A stretch of DNA of 64,000 bases from Excoecaria cochinchinensis (lineage: Eukaryota > Streptophyta > Magnoliopsida > Malpighiales > Euphorbiaceae): contig CANTUQ010000003.1 of NCBI GenBank assembly GCA_947683425.1, positions 6,855,501 to 6,919,500 of the forward strand, read 5' to 3'. Positions within the stretch are counted from its first letter, which is position 1. Each line of letters opens with the position of its first letter. The notes below the pieces were generated by a model. It was not told where the DNA came from. It was given only the letters and a program-made list of their open reading frames with translations, and made no database searches. This document shows, in pieces, positions 33,527 to 45,500 of this stretch. The position numbers and the translations under genes are program-made.

Positions 33527-34481
33527 AGGCTAAAAAAAATATAGTAATAGCAAGAAAAGAAATCTTGAGAGAAAATATTCAATCAAGAAAACCCAAGAGG
33601 GTTGATTGATAATAGGAGTTGTGTTGCTTTCAAGATCCATCTTGAGATTAGATGTGGTCTGGTATTTCGAGCTTAATGTTAGATAATGATCATGTGTAAT
33701 GAAATCACACAAAAACATGTACATGGATGCAATTGTACGCTTAGAGTAATTCTTTTCGTTTAATAAAGATCAATGGTTTCCTCCAAGAAGGTAATACATC
33801 ATTTCCCATTGAATGACCACAATTTATCCATCGTTGATGTAGCCAGTGAGGAGCTTTATCCATAAAAAAAAGAGGCCATTAGAGATGAAAATCGTAACTG
33901 ACACTCTAAGAGAAAATTAGGCCAAAGGGCAGGGTGAAAACTTGGGAACAGGCAGTCTGCCCTATTAAAAAATAAAATGAATAAAAGCCGATGGATTGGG
34001 TTGGGTCCATTCTAGGCAAAAGTTAGGCACACGGTTGTGTGAAAATCCAGAAAGGATGCACTTCCCGCGAAGAAAAGCTAGTGTGAAAATCCACAAGGGA
34101 CACACTACCTTTAATCAATGACTTCCGATGCTTGGAGTGATAAGGCGGTGACACTTCAGACGACCTCCCTTCGGACGGGTGAAGTATAGACTCCGAGCAC
34201 CTGAAGCGATAAGGCAACATCACCTCGGACAATCCCTTTTAGACAAGATGATGCATAATTCAAGACATGGGTCAGAGTCCCTAGGCCAAGATAACACTTC
34301 CAAATCCTTGGGGGCATGATCGAGCGAACCGTGCCCTGAATCATTGCAACTGTGGTTATCGCACCTCAATGCCTAGGCCGCTCGGGCGAATGGTTTCACT
34401 TGCATTTTGCACAGCATATGCACGTTCACACGCATAACTTACCCATGCATACAAACTTCTAATTTTGTAGGAAATATTGGT
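33527..34481 (+). other. Element B post-pol region with aORF remnant
   Basis: This is 0.95 kb against 5.3 kb in D. It retains the duplicated GTGTGAAAATCC/GGACGCACT block (34022-34116) that in D lies inside the candidate aORF intron, but both flanking aORF exons and the sORF are gone. No intact gene is seen. Confidence 0.6.
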
Positions 34482-35050
34482 GGTTTCACACACCGACAAG
34501 CTGATATTTATCAGTTGCTCAGTCGTGGTTTCACACACCGACTAGCTGGTGTTTCATCAATCACGTTTTTTAAAGTTTGGTGGCTTCACACACTAACAAG
34601 CTGGTGTTTATCAGTCGCTTAGCTGTGGTTTCACACACCGACAAGCTGGTGTTCATCAATCGTTCAGCTGTGGTTTTACACACCGACAAGCTGGTGTTCA
34701 ATCAATCACATTCTTCAAAGTCTGGCGGCTTCACACATCGACAAGCTGGTATTTATTAGTTGCTCAACCGTGGTTTCACACACCGACAAGCTGGTGTTCA
34801 TCAATCATTCAGCCGTGGTTTCACACACCGACAAGCTGGTGTTTCATCAATCACGTTCTTCAAAGTCTAACAATTTCACACACCGACAAGCTTGTGTTTA
34901 TCAGTCGCCCAACCGCGATTTCACATGCCCACAAATTGGTGTCTATCAATCACGCAACTAAACTATGGATTCACACGTCGACAAGCTGACACTCATCAAT
35001 CACATAACCCGGCAATGGTTTCGAACACCGACAAGCTGGTAAGGAACTAA
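34482..35050 (+). repeat. Element B 3' UTR tandem repeat with higher-order structure
   Basis: Twelve copies of GGTTTCACACACCGACAAGCTGGTGTT-like units start at 34482, 34527, 34582, 34627, 34672, 34727, 34772, 34817, 34872, 34917 and two more degenerate ones. Spacing cycles 45-55-45, giving a trimeric unit of 145 bp repeated three times. It lies directly upstream of the PPT. Confidence 0.85.
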
Positions 35051-35094
35051 TCACCGTAATCGGGGACAACAATGCAGCAGGTAGGTCACCGCCT

Positions 35095-35177
35095 CAGGTA
35101 TGTGCTTCATTCCTCTTTTTTCAGAATTTTAGCTCACCTAGGCACCTAAGTTTTAGGTTTCCCAAAATTGGGGCAAC
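35095..35177 (+). other. Element B pre-PPT block and polypurine tract
   Basis: CAGGTATGTG (35095-35104), a pyrimidine run, AATTTTAGCTCACCTAGGCACC and CCCAAAATTGGGGCAAC lead directly to the LTR start TGAAGACACTGGG at 35178. The order matches E, C and D. Confidence 0.7.
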
Positions 35178-35419
35178 TGAAGACACTGGGTCCCGAGGGG
35201 GTCCAAGATTAGGATTACCCGATGATGAAAATGATACTTGCCAAAAGCAAAGGTGTCAAAAATGATGTTTTCCTTGTTGAAAATCTCCTTTGTTCCTCTA
35301 AAAATTTTGATTCGAAGATTTACATTTTTACACTTATTTTATTTATTTTTATTTTTACACATTTTTATTGTTTTATTTTATTGTATTTGCGCATTGCACG
35401 TGCGGGTTGGGTCGCACCC

Positions 35420-35740
35420 GTGCAGGCCATGCCCGCGTCGGAGCGGTGTGCGCCCGTAGGCAACGAGCGCCTACAGGTGTGACATGCGCCCGCCTGGCGA
35501 TGTGCACCCGTAAGGACATACGTCGCCAGGGGCAACACGCTCTTGCTCAGGTGCACGTCGCTAGGGGAGACGTATGCCCCCTCGGGTACACGTCGCCTAG
35601 GGGGACGCACACCCCCGCGGGCACACGTCGCCCTGATGGACGCACGCCCCCTCGGATGCACGTCGCCCAGGGCGATGCATGCCCACTCGGCGCACGTCGC
35701 CTAGCGCAACATGCGCCCATAGGGGCGCGCGTCACATTGC
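35420..35740 (+). repeat. GC-rich 35-bp tandem repeat in B's LTR
   Basis: CACGTCGCC-type units have CGTCGC at 35521, 35556, 35591, 35626, 35661 and 35695, a 35-bp period. Each unit also has a GGGGACGCACGCCCCC-like segment. More degenerate units extend to the left. It is an isolated GC- and CpG-rich island in AT-rich sequence. Confidence 0.8.
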
Positions 35741-36466
35741 TCCACCCGCGGGCATTCTTACCCTTTCTCTTGCATGGGCGGTCGCTTTCACCTGCAGTTT
35801 CTAGTCAATTTCCAGTCAATTTTTTTTCCATTTGTTTCACGTTTTTGTGCAATTTTTGGTTAACAAAATATGAAAGAGCATTTTATCTCTTCCCATTTTT
35901 GGACAATGCAGAGAAACAAAATGAAGACTTCATCTTCATTTTGAGAAGGGCTGCATTTTTCACAAAAAAAAAGAGAGAAAGTTTTCTCAAAAGTTAGGAG
36001 CAGCCAAGAGTTTTTGAAAAGAAAAACAATAAGATTTCAAGCTCTAGCTTCTTCTTCTCCTTTCTTCTTCGAAGCATTTTTTTTATTTGGGGTTCGATCT
36101 AAGGAAGGAAAATAAATTTCCTTTGTCTTGGGTCACCCTATCAAAAATATTTCCTTGAGTTAATTTATTTTAAAACATAATTTTTTATACTTCCTTCGGG
36201 TGTTTATCACCATAAATTCGACAAAGAGGACGGATCAAGACACCGTTTCCTCCAATCTATAATCTCTGAGTGTAAACATTCTTGGCCTCATTTTCATTTA
36301 ATTTTGTTTGCCATTTATTGTTCTTAATATTTTCTTTTTGCTTTTGTTACTATGTCCATTATTTATTTTTGGCATCTTTAATGTTGTTGATACTGTTAAC
36401 ATATGATTTGATATTTTTGGTTTTAATTCCCTTACTGTTGACGTCCTCCTTGTTGATATTCTTTTG

Positions 36467-36469
<3 letters not shown>

Positions 36470-36524
<55 letters not shown>

Positions 36525-36660
36525 GTTTAGTGCTTAGTTCATATTATCATTATTTATTATTATGCTGCTGCTACTACTACTACTACTACTACTACTATTA
36601 TTATTATTATCCAGTCGCCATCATTTTATTACCATTATTATTATTATTGCTATTATTTTG
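36470..36660 (+). repeat. ATT and CTA microsatellites
   Basis: A run of about 18 ATT triplets (to 36523) is followed by CTA repeats near 36570-36597 and more ATT. Open frames across it are an artefact of the triplet repeat. Confidence 0.9.
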
Positions 36661-36960
36661 ACATTGACTTTTTATTATTATTCTTGGGCTTTTGCATGAC
36701 TCTTTTAATTTACTTTGCATGTAAGTCGTTTGTATATTAAGTTAACATGTCGTATATTTATTTTGTATTTATTTGATTAATTTTTTAGAATTATTACTAA
36801 TATTTTTGATATTATTTTCTGTCTGATATTTAAATGTGAGTTGCATTATTTGAGCATTCCCGCGATCACACGGAGGGGTCATACCGTATAGGATACCGCA
36901 TCGTTTGGGTGAGATCTTTCCTACCCCCATTTTTGTGCTGTGTTTGTTTGTAAAAAATAG

Positions 36961-38658
36961 TTTTCATGTATGCACGCGAAGTGCGGCCCCCTCTGCGCGG
37001 GGCACCTTGCTCACGGTGTGCGGCCCCTCTGCATGAGGCCGCACCTCGTGTGTCCCCTACCTCACACGGACTCTATTTTTCCTAGTTTTTTCACCATTCT
37101 TCAGTTAAAATAAAACTCAAATTCGTTCCTTACTTTTCCTAAAGGATAAAAACTAGATTTCTAAAGGATAATTAGGACTTTAATTAGGATTAAAACTCCT
37201 AAAAACCTAATTGTTACTGGGTTTCATGTGAAAAGAAAAGTAAACACCTTGGAAAATGGGGGGCATTTGAACGGCGACTGAAAAAAATTCAAAAGGAGAG
37301 AAAATATTTTCTTAGTTTTTATGTTTCAGTTCTTATCATTTGTTCTCAAAGAATAAAAGTTTTTAACTTCAAATTTCTTAATTCTTTTCTTGAAGCCATC
37401 GACGGGAAGTCTATCTTTCTTCCTTTTGCTTCAAACATCAAACCTCTGAGGGTAAATATATGGGGGCTTGAGCTAATTCTTCTCTTTTCCTATTTTTATC
37501 GTTCACTTGTTTTTTCCACTGTAAGTTTGCTGTAAATTGTTATTAATTCATTTATTGTTGTCGGTTATAATTAACATGAAATTTAGATTAATTCAACTAA
37601 CTTATTTACATGATGCATGCAATGTAATTTAACTCTATATAATATTTTTTAGTAACTTACTTTCCACTTGATTTTGTTTTTGGTCATTGATTTACTCTGT
37701 TATTTTCATTTTTTTGTCAAATATTATTTTTTGTGGTAAATGCTTTTCTCAATTAGAATTATTTACTGTATATACTTCATTTAATTGCTCTATTTCTGTT
37801 ATTGTATTATTTAAAATATTTTCCTTACTTAGTTTCATTCCATATTTTATTTAATTGGCTAACATTATTTTATTCTTGTTTTTGCTGTCCGCTAAAGTTG
37901 TTTGTTTCGCTTTGAGCCATGTTCCTGTGCGAGCTGGAGAATCAAGAGACTAGGAGCCTTCAAGTTTGGTTTGCATTTTAATTTCCTTATTTTCCTTATT
38001 TTATTATTTTGATGTGTTGTATGGAAAATGGTATTTTAAACGCGCTTATTTTGAGAGAAACTCACGTTTTTTCTATAATAATAAAAATTGAGAATTTTAA
38101 TAATAAAATAAGGTCAATGTCCTGATTTTAGCCAATAAACCTTCACTTTCGAATAAGAGTTAATTTTCATAAAATGGGATCTCTCATCCCGATTTTCTCG
38201 ATAAATGCAAAAAAATAACTCTCAAATTTTTAAGTTAACAAAGGAACTAATGTTCCTAAAAATCTAATAAATATCCCGACTTGCGTATGATGTATTTTAT
38301 TTCATCTCTTTTTTATGTATTATTTATTTTGGGCCCTTGTAATTAATTTTTAGGCCAATTTTATTTCCTTTATTTATTTATGCCTTTATTATTTTTGAGG
38401 ATTATTCTGTCCCATATTTTTTACTTATAATTTATTTATTACTTTCTTTACTGCTTTTCGAATATGCTTGAAACACGCTTTAATTTATTGCATGATCGTG
38501 TAAGAAGGGAGATAAAATAATTAACTCTAAAAACTCAATTATATAACATTAGCCAAAGGTATAAATAAGAGTGAGGTCCCGAACTATCTCTGGTTTTGGC
38601 CTCATAAGGTTAGAATTCATTTCCCAATGTTTTATTGGATGGGACTCCATGATACCTG
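36961..38658 (+). repeat. Element C 5' LTR, main part
   Basis: It matches C's 3' LTR (about 62040-62796) closely from CCCCTACCTCAC on, for example CCTAAAGGATAAAAACTAGA. The GC-rich beginning and TG start are missing; B's LTR takes their place. Near the end is the U5 hairpin CCCAAT-GTTTT-ATTGG (38623-38639). Cut by E at 38658. Confidence 0.7.
38654..38658. repeat. Left target-site duplication of element E (ACCTG)
   Basis: ACCTG before the E start TGTAGACACC is repeated exactly at 55660-55664 after its end. Confidence 0.9.
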
Positions 38659-39119
38659 TGTAGACACCGGGTCCCGAGTCGGGTTTGATGTCAAAAAGGG
38701 ATTTTGGGTTCTTAGTAATTCCCTCCGAAAAAATAAAAATATATAATATAGATTAGGTAGATAAAATTAGAAGTTAATTATTAATGTTGGGTTAATTTAA
38801 TTTATTAATATTGTATGTTTAATTAGATAATTAAAATGCATGAAATGTTAAAGATTAATTAGTTAATATGTGAAGTGTTTAATTAATTAGATAAATTATA
38901 TGATATATTAAATAGATTAAATATATTAAGATGTAAAATATATAATGTAATTAATATGTAATGTTTAATTAATATGTAATGTTTAAATTAATTAATGTGT
39001 GTTATTTAATTAAGTTAAAGTAATTAAAAAACTAAAAATGGAGGAAATTACCATTATGACCCAAAAACCAACCCTAACTTTAGGGTATAAGAAGAAAAGA
39101 ATGAAGGGAAATGAGAGGG

Positions 39120-39650
39120 CTCTCTCTCTCGGCTGGAACAAAAAAAAAGAAAGAAAAAGAAATAGAAAAGAAGAGAGAGCAAGAACAGAAGGGCTGGCCA
39201 TAGAAGAAAGGCAAAAATAAAATAGAAAAGAGAAAGCAAGGATTCAAAGACCAAGAACAAAGAAAAAGAAAGGAAAATCAAAGAATAGAAGTAGAAAGAA
39301 GAAGAGAGGAACAGCAGCCATAGACCAAGCGACGCCGAAAAAGGGGAAAAGAGAGAGGGAGGAGGCGAGGCCTCCGCCGGCCACCTACCGTGCCGGAACG
39401 GCACACGCACCCCACCAGCGTGCTCCCGGAAGCAGGGCGATCCAGCCGGCATCCACCGGCCTCCATCACTCGCTGCCGTTAGGGAGATCGGAGAAGAAGA
39501 CCCGCGACGCTCCAAGGCATTTTCCGGCGAGGCGGTGCTTCCTTCCGGCGCGTGACCAGCTCCGGCGAGCTCCTCGAGCGGCGATCTACCTTCCGGCATA
39601 GGTGGTGTCGACCACCTCTCTTCCGGCGAAGCTCCGGCGACCGGTAAGTC
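39120..39650 (+). promoter_or_regulatory. Leader-like segment of E's LTR with splice-donor-like site
   Basis: CT/GA-rich sequence is followed by a CCGGCG-rich stretch (39370-39640) and ACCG-GTAAGTC at 39644. The copy at 53780-53785 is identical. This is the pattern of a GC-rich 5' exon with a donor; downstream ATT repeats would be intronic. Transcription has not been shown. Confidence 0.4.
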
Positions 39651-39654
39651 TTTT

Positions 39655-39981
39655 TCCTTTTTTATATATTTATTTATTATTATTATTAATATTAATATTA
39701 TTATTTATATTTATTTATTATTCTGTTTTAATATTATTAATATTATTATTATTATTTATATTTATTTATTATTCTGTTTTAATATTATTAATATTATTAT
39801 TATTATTATTATTTATTTTCTGTTTATTAATATTACTGTTAATATTATTATTATTGTTTATTATTAATATTGAGATTATATTATCATTATATTTATTTAG
39901 TATTATTTGTTTATTATTAATATTGAGATTATATTATTTTATTATTGATATTATGATTATTATGATATTATTATTATTCTG

Positions 39982-40035
<54 letters not shown>

Positions 40036-40290
40036 TTATTTATTTTCTATTTATTAATATTACATTGTTATCCCTTTTTTATTTTATTTTATTTATTTAT
40101 TACTAGTATTATTGAGTTATATTATTTTATGTTGTTATTACTATTATTACTATTTTATTATTATTGTTATTATTATTATTATGATTATTGTTGTTATAGT
40201 ACATTATTACTATTATTATTATTGTTAATATTATAATTATTATATTTATGTATTCTTATTTAGTTTTCTATTTTTATATTTATTTTACTA
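39655..40290 (+). repeat. ATT/TTA microsatellite region of E 5' LTR
   Basis: Dense ATT, ATTT and AAT reiterations form about 0.6 kb. The 3' LTR counterpart (53800-54400) differs in several repeat lengths. No gene. Confidence 0.9.
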
Positions 40291-41522
40291 ATATTAATTT
40301 TATGCTATTGCTAGTATTATTATTATTATCATTATTTTATCCATTCATAATTACTATCATTATTTTATGTTTATTTATTATTCATTATTATTTTATGACA
40401 TTATTATTAGCATCATTAATTTTATTGACATTAGCCATTTTAATCGTCATTTGTGCTTTTATATTCATTAACTCTCAATTTATTTCATTCAATTATTTAT
40501 TTAATTATTTATTCATTTACTTATCATTTAATTTAATCCTTTATTCAATCATTCATTTGTTTGTTTATTTATTCAATTGTTTATTTATTCACGATTAACA
40601 AATATCATTTTTTCTATTTTGACTGCAATGTGGGAGGCATGTGGTTTTTCTAAGAAGTATAGGCGGAACAGGTAAATTAGGATGAATTTATTTATTTTTT
40701 CGAAAAATATGTAATTACTATTTTATTTCATTTTATGTATTTGTGGTCTGTAATAATAAAATGATTTTCGACCGCTCTTAAAAAGAACCACCACACAAAT
40801 GTTTTATACTAAATCGAATATTTGTTAACAAAACTGAACCAACGTCCTCGTTTTCATACCAAACTAAAAGATCGAAACCGATTTGAGAATTCTATACTTT
40901 TTTGTAAAATGAATATTTGGGAACTAACGTTCCCATCTAAATGAATAACCCGTTTTATGCATGTATTGCACTCTTTGCAATGAGGATTGTATTCTGCCCT
41001 TAGTATTATTGTAATTTTATTTTATGCTTTTTACGCTTTAATTCTATTTTATCTTACGCTCTTAAATGGATAAATGCGCCTTCGATTAATTGCATCGTGT
41101 GGAGAGAGAGCGAATTTATGATAATTAAAATTTGATCATAAAATAATCGAGGTAGAAATAGATGAGAAATCCCGAACCCAACTCTGGTCTTTGGGCTCAA
41201 AGAGGCTAGAGGTCTACCCACCAAGACACCTTTTTGTGCCACGAGACTTTAGCGCTAATCCTAGGCTCCTTAGGGCGAGAGGTTTACCTTCCAAGACCCC
41301 TCTGGCTGGCCCAAAATGGATACTAAGCGCAGTCTTAGACTCTCCGAGGCGAGAGAAACTTTCCCAATGTTCTATTGGGTGGCGACTCCATGAAACCTCC
41401 TTGTTGCCAAACATAGATGCACATGCGATATATTGCAAGCTGCCAACGGACCCACAAATTCCCCGATCGCCCTCGAGCGGGCGGTCCCATGGGCGGCCGC
41501 GGGGATCCGGCAAGTGTAACAG

Positions 41523-41541
41523 CGGCGACTCCACTGGGGAC
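41523..41541 (+). other. Primer-binding site of element E
   Basis: CGGCGACTCCACTGGGGAC lies one base after the LTR. It matches A/D's site except the first base (C for T). Confidence 0.8.
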
Positions 41542-42290
41542 GATATGGTTCGAGATTTCAATTTGAAAATATCTCATTTAACATTTATGGTTAAAATTTA
41601 ATTCATAAATTTTCTTTCTCTCAAATTTGCATTACATCCCATTAGAGCTTTAGAATATGCTAGTTTGTTCCCTATATTAGCCCCGGTGCATTCCTGAAGC
41701 ACGACCCTATTTTCACTCAATTTAGGGAAGTGTTAAGAATAATCACCAGCCCAAGTCTTGTACCATTAAGGTATATCAAATGGTGACTCGATCGGTCATT
41801 ACGCTCGTGACGAGCTACGCCTGTTGGCAGGGACCATGCTTGGGTAGTCCTACAGTAACATCTCCCTTGTCCAAAGCTCATGTAATGGCCGTAGCTACTT
41901 TCCACAGGTGATATGAATTGTAATTCCATGCTTGTTGTATGGATCCTCATGTATTGGGTGAGTCCAGATGTCTCGCTTGGTAGCCTAGCCAAAGGCTTTC
42001 ATGCCCCGGTAAGGCCATATCGAAATTTTTAGAATGTCTAAATACATGATGATCATTATCCATTCGCTTGTACATTAGCATAGGAGTGTCATGCTGCCGG
42101 TTTTTCGCCGTGCACCATGCATGTCCATTGGGTCCCTCGTTGACCCTTGGGCTAATCCCGCCTAGGAAAGAGATCGCACGACCACGTGTGTGGGAGAAAT
42201 AAGGGAGGAAGGACCTACTTGCTTGCATGTGGTTGTTTATGCTCACGCATTGTATATTATCATCCATGCATTATTCCAACAATTTGAATA
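41542..42290 (+). other. Element E leader
   Basis: Untranslated; homologous to the leaders of A, D and C, with TCGATCGG at 41788-41795 and the block GCAGGGACCATGCTTGGGTAG. No gene. Confidence 0.7.
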
Positions 42291-42293
42291 TTT

Positions 42294-42517
42294 TTGCCAT
42301 CAGTTGGGAAGGAAATCAATCCCGAGGACAGAAATTCAAGAAATGAGGAATTGTTGCATCAGAGATTTAAAATGCCTGAGCTACCGAAGATGGATGGTAC
42401 TTCAGACCCTTCTACCCATATCAAGCAATACACTTTAGTGACGAAGGGGGCGGGGCTAAGTAGGAAGCAAAAAAGTGGAGTATTCTTGCTTCAATTTAGT
42501 AGGTTCGGCGGTAGACA
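42294..42517 (+). pseudogene. Element E gag fragment, before S
   Basis: RFKMPELPKMDGTSDPSTHIK and GLSRKQK match the gag core of D. The N-terminal gag is absent, so the leader runs almost directly into the middle of gag. One extra A in the A-run near 42470 shifts the frame. S interrupts at 42517. Confidence 0.75.
42513..42517. repeat. Left target-site duplication of S (AGACA)
   Basis: AGACA precedes S and is repeated at 46553-46557. Joining the flanks gives continuous gag sequence. Confidence 0.9.
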
Positions 42518-45500
42518 TGTAACACCCTTTTACTGTACATAATAATTTAATTGTCTTAAGCTATTCTTAAAATCATTACGAAATTCCGGGTAAATTTTTT
42601 TTTCAACTATTACACCTTACTATTCACACAATCATTCTCAAATAGGCTACTTAAATTCTATCGAAATTTCGGCAGAATCTCCCCTATAATATTGCTTATC
42701 CCCCTGTAAACAGAAAGTCTTTACACTTCTATAATCACATACATATTCAACCATCCTACTCCAATTCAAACTCCAACACAATTTTGCCCATCCTCCAATT
42801 TAATTCCAATCACTATTTAACTCCAAATTAAATATGAATGATTTGCAAGGTAAAATCATTTTTATGCAATACATTCAATATTCTTTTGAAATGCTGAATT
42901 TCCTTAGCATTTGGATAAGGTGCACAACATATTAATCATGCATCACTAATATAATCTCATAGATTGATAAAAAGTCAATACGCTTCTAACATAGCAGCTA
43001 ATATTTCATCTCTATATGGCAATTATTCTGGCTCCCCTCTAGTCACTAATACCCACTAATATATGTATGTATGTAACACTCAATCGCGATTATGAAGTTT
43101 ATATACATATATGTACATAAAGCTATTTCATTATATTACCAATTTCATGGAATCATTAACTGATATCATTTACTCAATTAAAGTTTTTATCATAGGACCA
43201 TCTGCTTATTCATACTTCGAAGTCATAAGATACATTAGTTAACTTTCAGCCAAATATATATATATACATATATACATATGTATCAAACTTTAAATTTCAC
43301 TTTTATCTATTAGTATCCTTCAACTGTATTTCTGTCATTAAGTTATTTTATGGCTTTTTAATCCACAATTACTTTTATACTTGCCATCTAACTTCTTAGA
43401 TTATACATTTAATATGACTTATAAAATTTATCATTTAAATTCACCAAATTACCCCGCTTTATTTATTCATCATTTAATTTCTTGATTTACACCTTTATTT
43501 CACATTTGCCAATTGACTTTGCAATTTACTGTTTTGCCCATAGTACAATGCTGGCAGACTCTAAGCACAGGATAAACGGGATGTGAACCCCTAAGAGTTC
43601 ACAATAACCTGGAGAGACCTCTGAGAGATCACTCCAGTCTTTCAAACCTGAAGGAACCCCGAAGGATTACCCCCAGTCTTTCAGATACCAGTAGAGTCCT
43701 GTGTGACCACCACTGTCTTTAAATACAGTACAATACACTTCGGATATTCAAATACAGAAGTAGGACCATCATTGGCCTACTAAAAAGTGATATTCAGATA
43801 TTCAGATACAGAAGTAGGACCATCATTGGCCTACTAAAAGGTGAGTCGCCATGCTCACACCCGCGGTCTTATGTCCCTATGGCTAGCCACTATATCCTGA
43901 ACTAGACTTGACTACCAGCTCATCGAATAGGGCCACATTATTGAATGTTATTTAAATAAATCAAAACTTTAATCTTTACATAAAATAAGATCAACATACA
44001 CTTCAATTCAGTTTTTCAGAAATAATCCCGGTATCATCCATCATCAATTTCTCATAACATTCCATTTACTTACCAAATTTCACTAATCTTAGCTTCACAA
44101 CAAGCCATTAATCATATTTATATATTTAAAATGTGTTAACAATAATAATATACCTCATTTATATCAGTATACATTCTGCCACTACTCTTTTTTTTCCATT
44201 TCAATTCATTTTCATTTTATTTCGTCAAATTAAGTTTATTTCCCACCATACCATTAATACATTATTGTTTAAATAGGGATTCACTATTTTTCATTTATCC
44301 AATTCTTCTTACAAATTACCCCATTTAAACAAGTATAACCTATTTTTACTTTTATTTATAGCCTGATATTCTGACTTCCTTAACAGACTAATTTACTTTA
44401 TTGTTATAATTGTCTTTTAGGCATACTTAACTATACTCTTTATTTGCTAAGTACACTCACTTTCCCTAATTCATTCACATGTCATGAGTCTGCTTAAAAT
44501 ACTTTTAGTCCTTTATTTATCAGTAATATAGTAAATTTATATTTTCTTCTCTAAAATTTAAGTAAAGTACGATGTTGCCTTCTATTAGTCTTTACTTATA
44601 AATATATTTATTTTCTTTCATGTTGAATCCCATCCTATCTTTATAGATTTACACTAAATTTTATTTACTTTAAATGACACGTAGTATAAACCGTTAACTC
44701 TACTAGATCATTCATAACATTTAACAAAATTTCTACTTAACAAATTTGTGCAAGTCAACACACACATAGGGATTAAGATTAGTTACAGTAACAATTCATT
44801 ACAATAGGTGTATTATCCATTCTTAGTTTATAAATTCGAAAGCACAATTCAAGAAAAATTCTATGGTATCCCCAAAAAAATAGAGTTCCACAATTTACCG
44901 TTCCCTACTTGCTTGTATTTCAATAATTTAGCTCAATTCCCCAGTTCAATTTAATTTACTCAATTTATTAAAGCCTTAATTGACCACTCAAAATAAATAA
45001 TTAGACCAAATCAAATTCACTAAGCAGTCTAAAGCTTATTACAACACTTACTATTGTGTTTATATTATTTCACACTTATATATGTGTAAGAACACATGTG
45101 CTTCTAATTTAATCCTAACAGTAATTTAATTTCATGAATAATGGAAATCATACACAACCAGATTTTAATATACTCACATCACACACCTTCAATCCAGTTC
45201 ATTGAGTTATCTTTAATTCAAACTTCCAATAAGTATATTCGGATTTCCCATTTAACATTTTAAATTTCCATCAATTCTTCAGGCATTACCAATTACACTA
45301 CCATCACCTAGTTATGCACATTATAATACCCATTTATATATATCAATATTTAATTACTAATCTGATTTACGTGTCATAATTTATCCATTACCAGCATTAT
45401 ATATATATTTTAAGTCCTATCTTACAATTTAACCTATAATTCTTCAATTACAATTACTGGTCTACTTCCCAATTATGACAGTCTCTAATTCTTTTCATTC

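Larger units (their letters stand above)
27670..36960 (+). mobile_element. Element B: old, 5'-truncated Tat-lineage element
   Basis: Plus-strand order: gag from its middle, protease, RT, two RNase H domains, integrase to 33526, a shortened 3' region without intact aORF or sORF, a tandem repeat (34482-35050), PPT and an incomplete 3' LTR (35178 to about 36960). The gag N-terminus, leader and 5' LTR are missing on the left because of the X insertion. More than fifteen in-frame stops mark it as the most decayed gag-pol copy here. Confidence 0.8.
35178..36960 (+). repeat. Element B 3' LTR (incomplete)
   Basis: It starts TGAAGACACTGGGTCCCGAG after the PPT. It holds GC-rich tandem repeats (35420-35740), a purine-rich leader-like part and ATT/CTA microsatellites (36470-36660). 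The conserved U5 end (CCCAAT hairpin, PBS-like sequence) is missing, and from about 36960 the sequence matches element C's LTR instead, so the LTR is truncated there (uncertain by about 40 bp). Confidence 0.6.
38659..41521 (+). repeat. 5' LTR of element E (2863 bp)
   Basis: It starts TGTAGACACCGGGTC and ends AGTGTAACA beside the PBS. It has a purine-rich tract, a CCGG-rich segment with a GTAAGT donor (39644-39649), a 0.6-kb ATT-rich microsatellite region and a U5 hairpin (41363-41379) followed by TGGCGACTCCA (41380-41390). It has 16 bp in the GC-rich part that the 3' copy lacks. Confidence 0.9.

Noticed and set aside
35368..35997. 209-codon Arg/Pro-rich ORF
   Set aside because: Produced by the GC-rich 35-bp repeat; 35 is not a multiple of 3, so the protein does not repeat, and the opposite strand is open too.
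36464..36661. Open frame of Tyr residues
   Set aside because: Translation of ATT/CTA microsatellites; no composition of a protein.
39054..39599. 181-codon minus-strand ORF in E's LTR, repeated at 53162-53668
   Set aside because: Opposite strand of the GA- and CCGG-rich leader segment. The two LTR copies differ by an indel within it, and it is low-complexity (Phe/Leu/Ser-rich).
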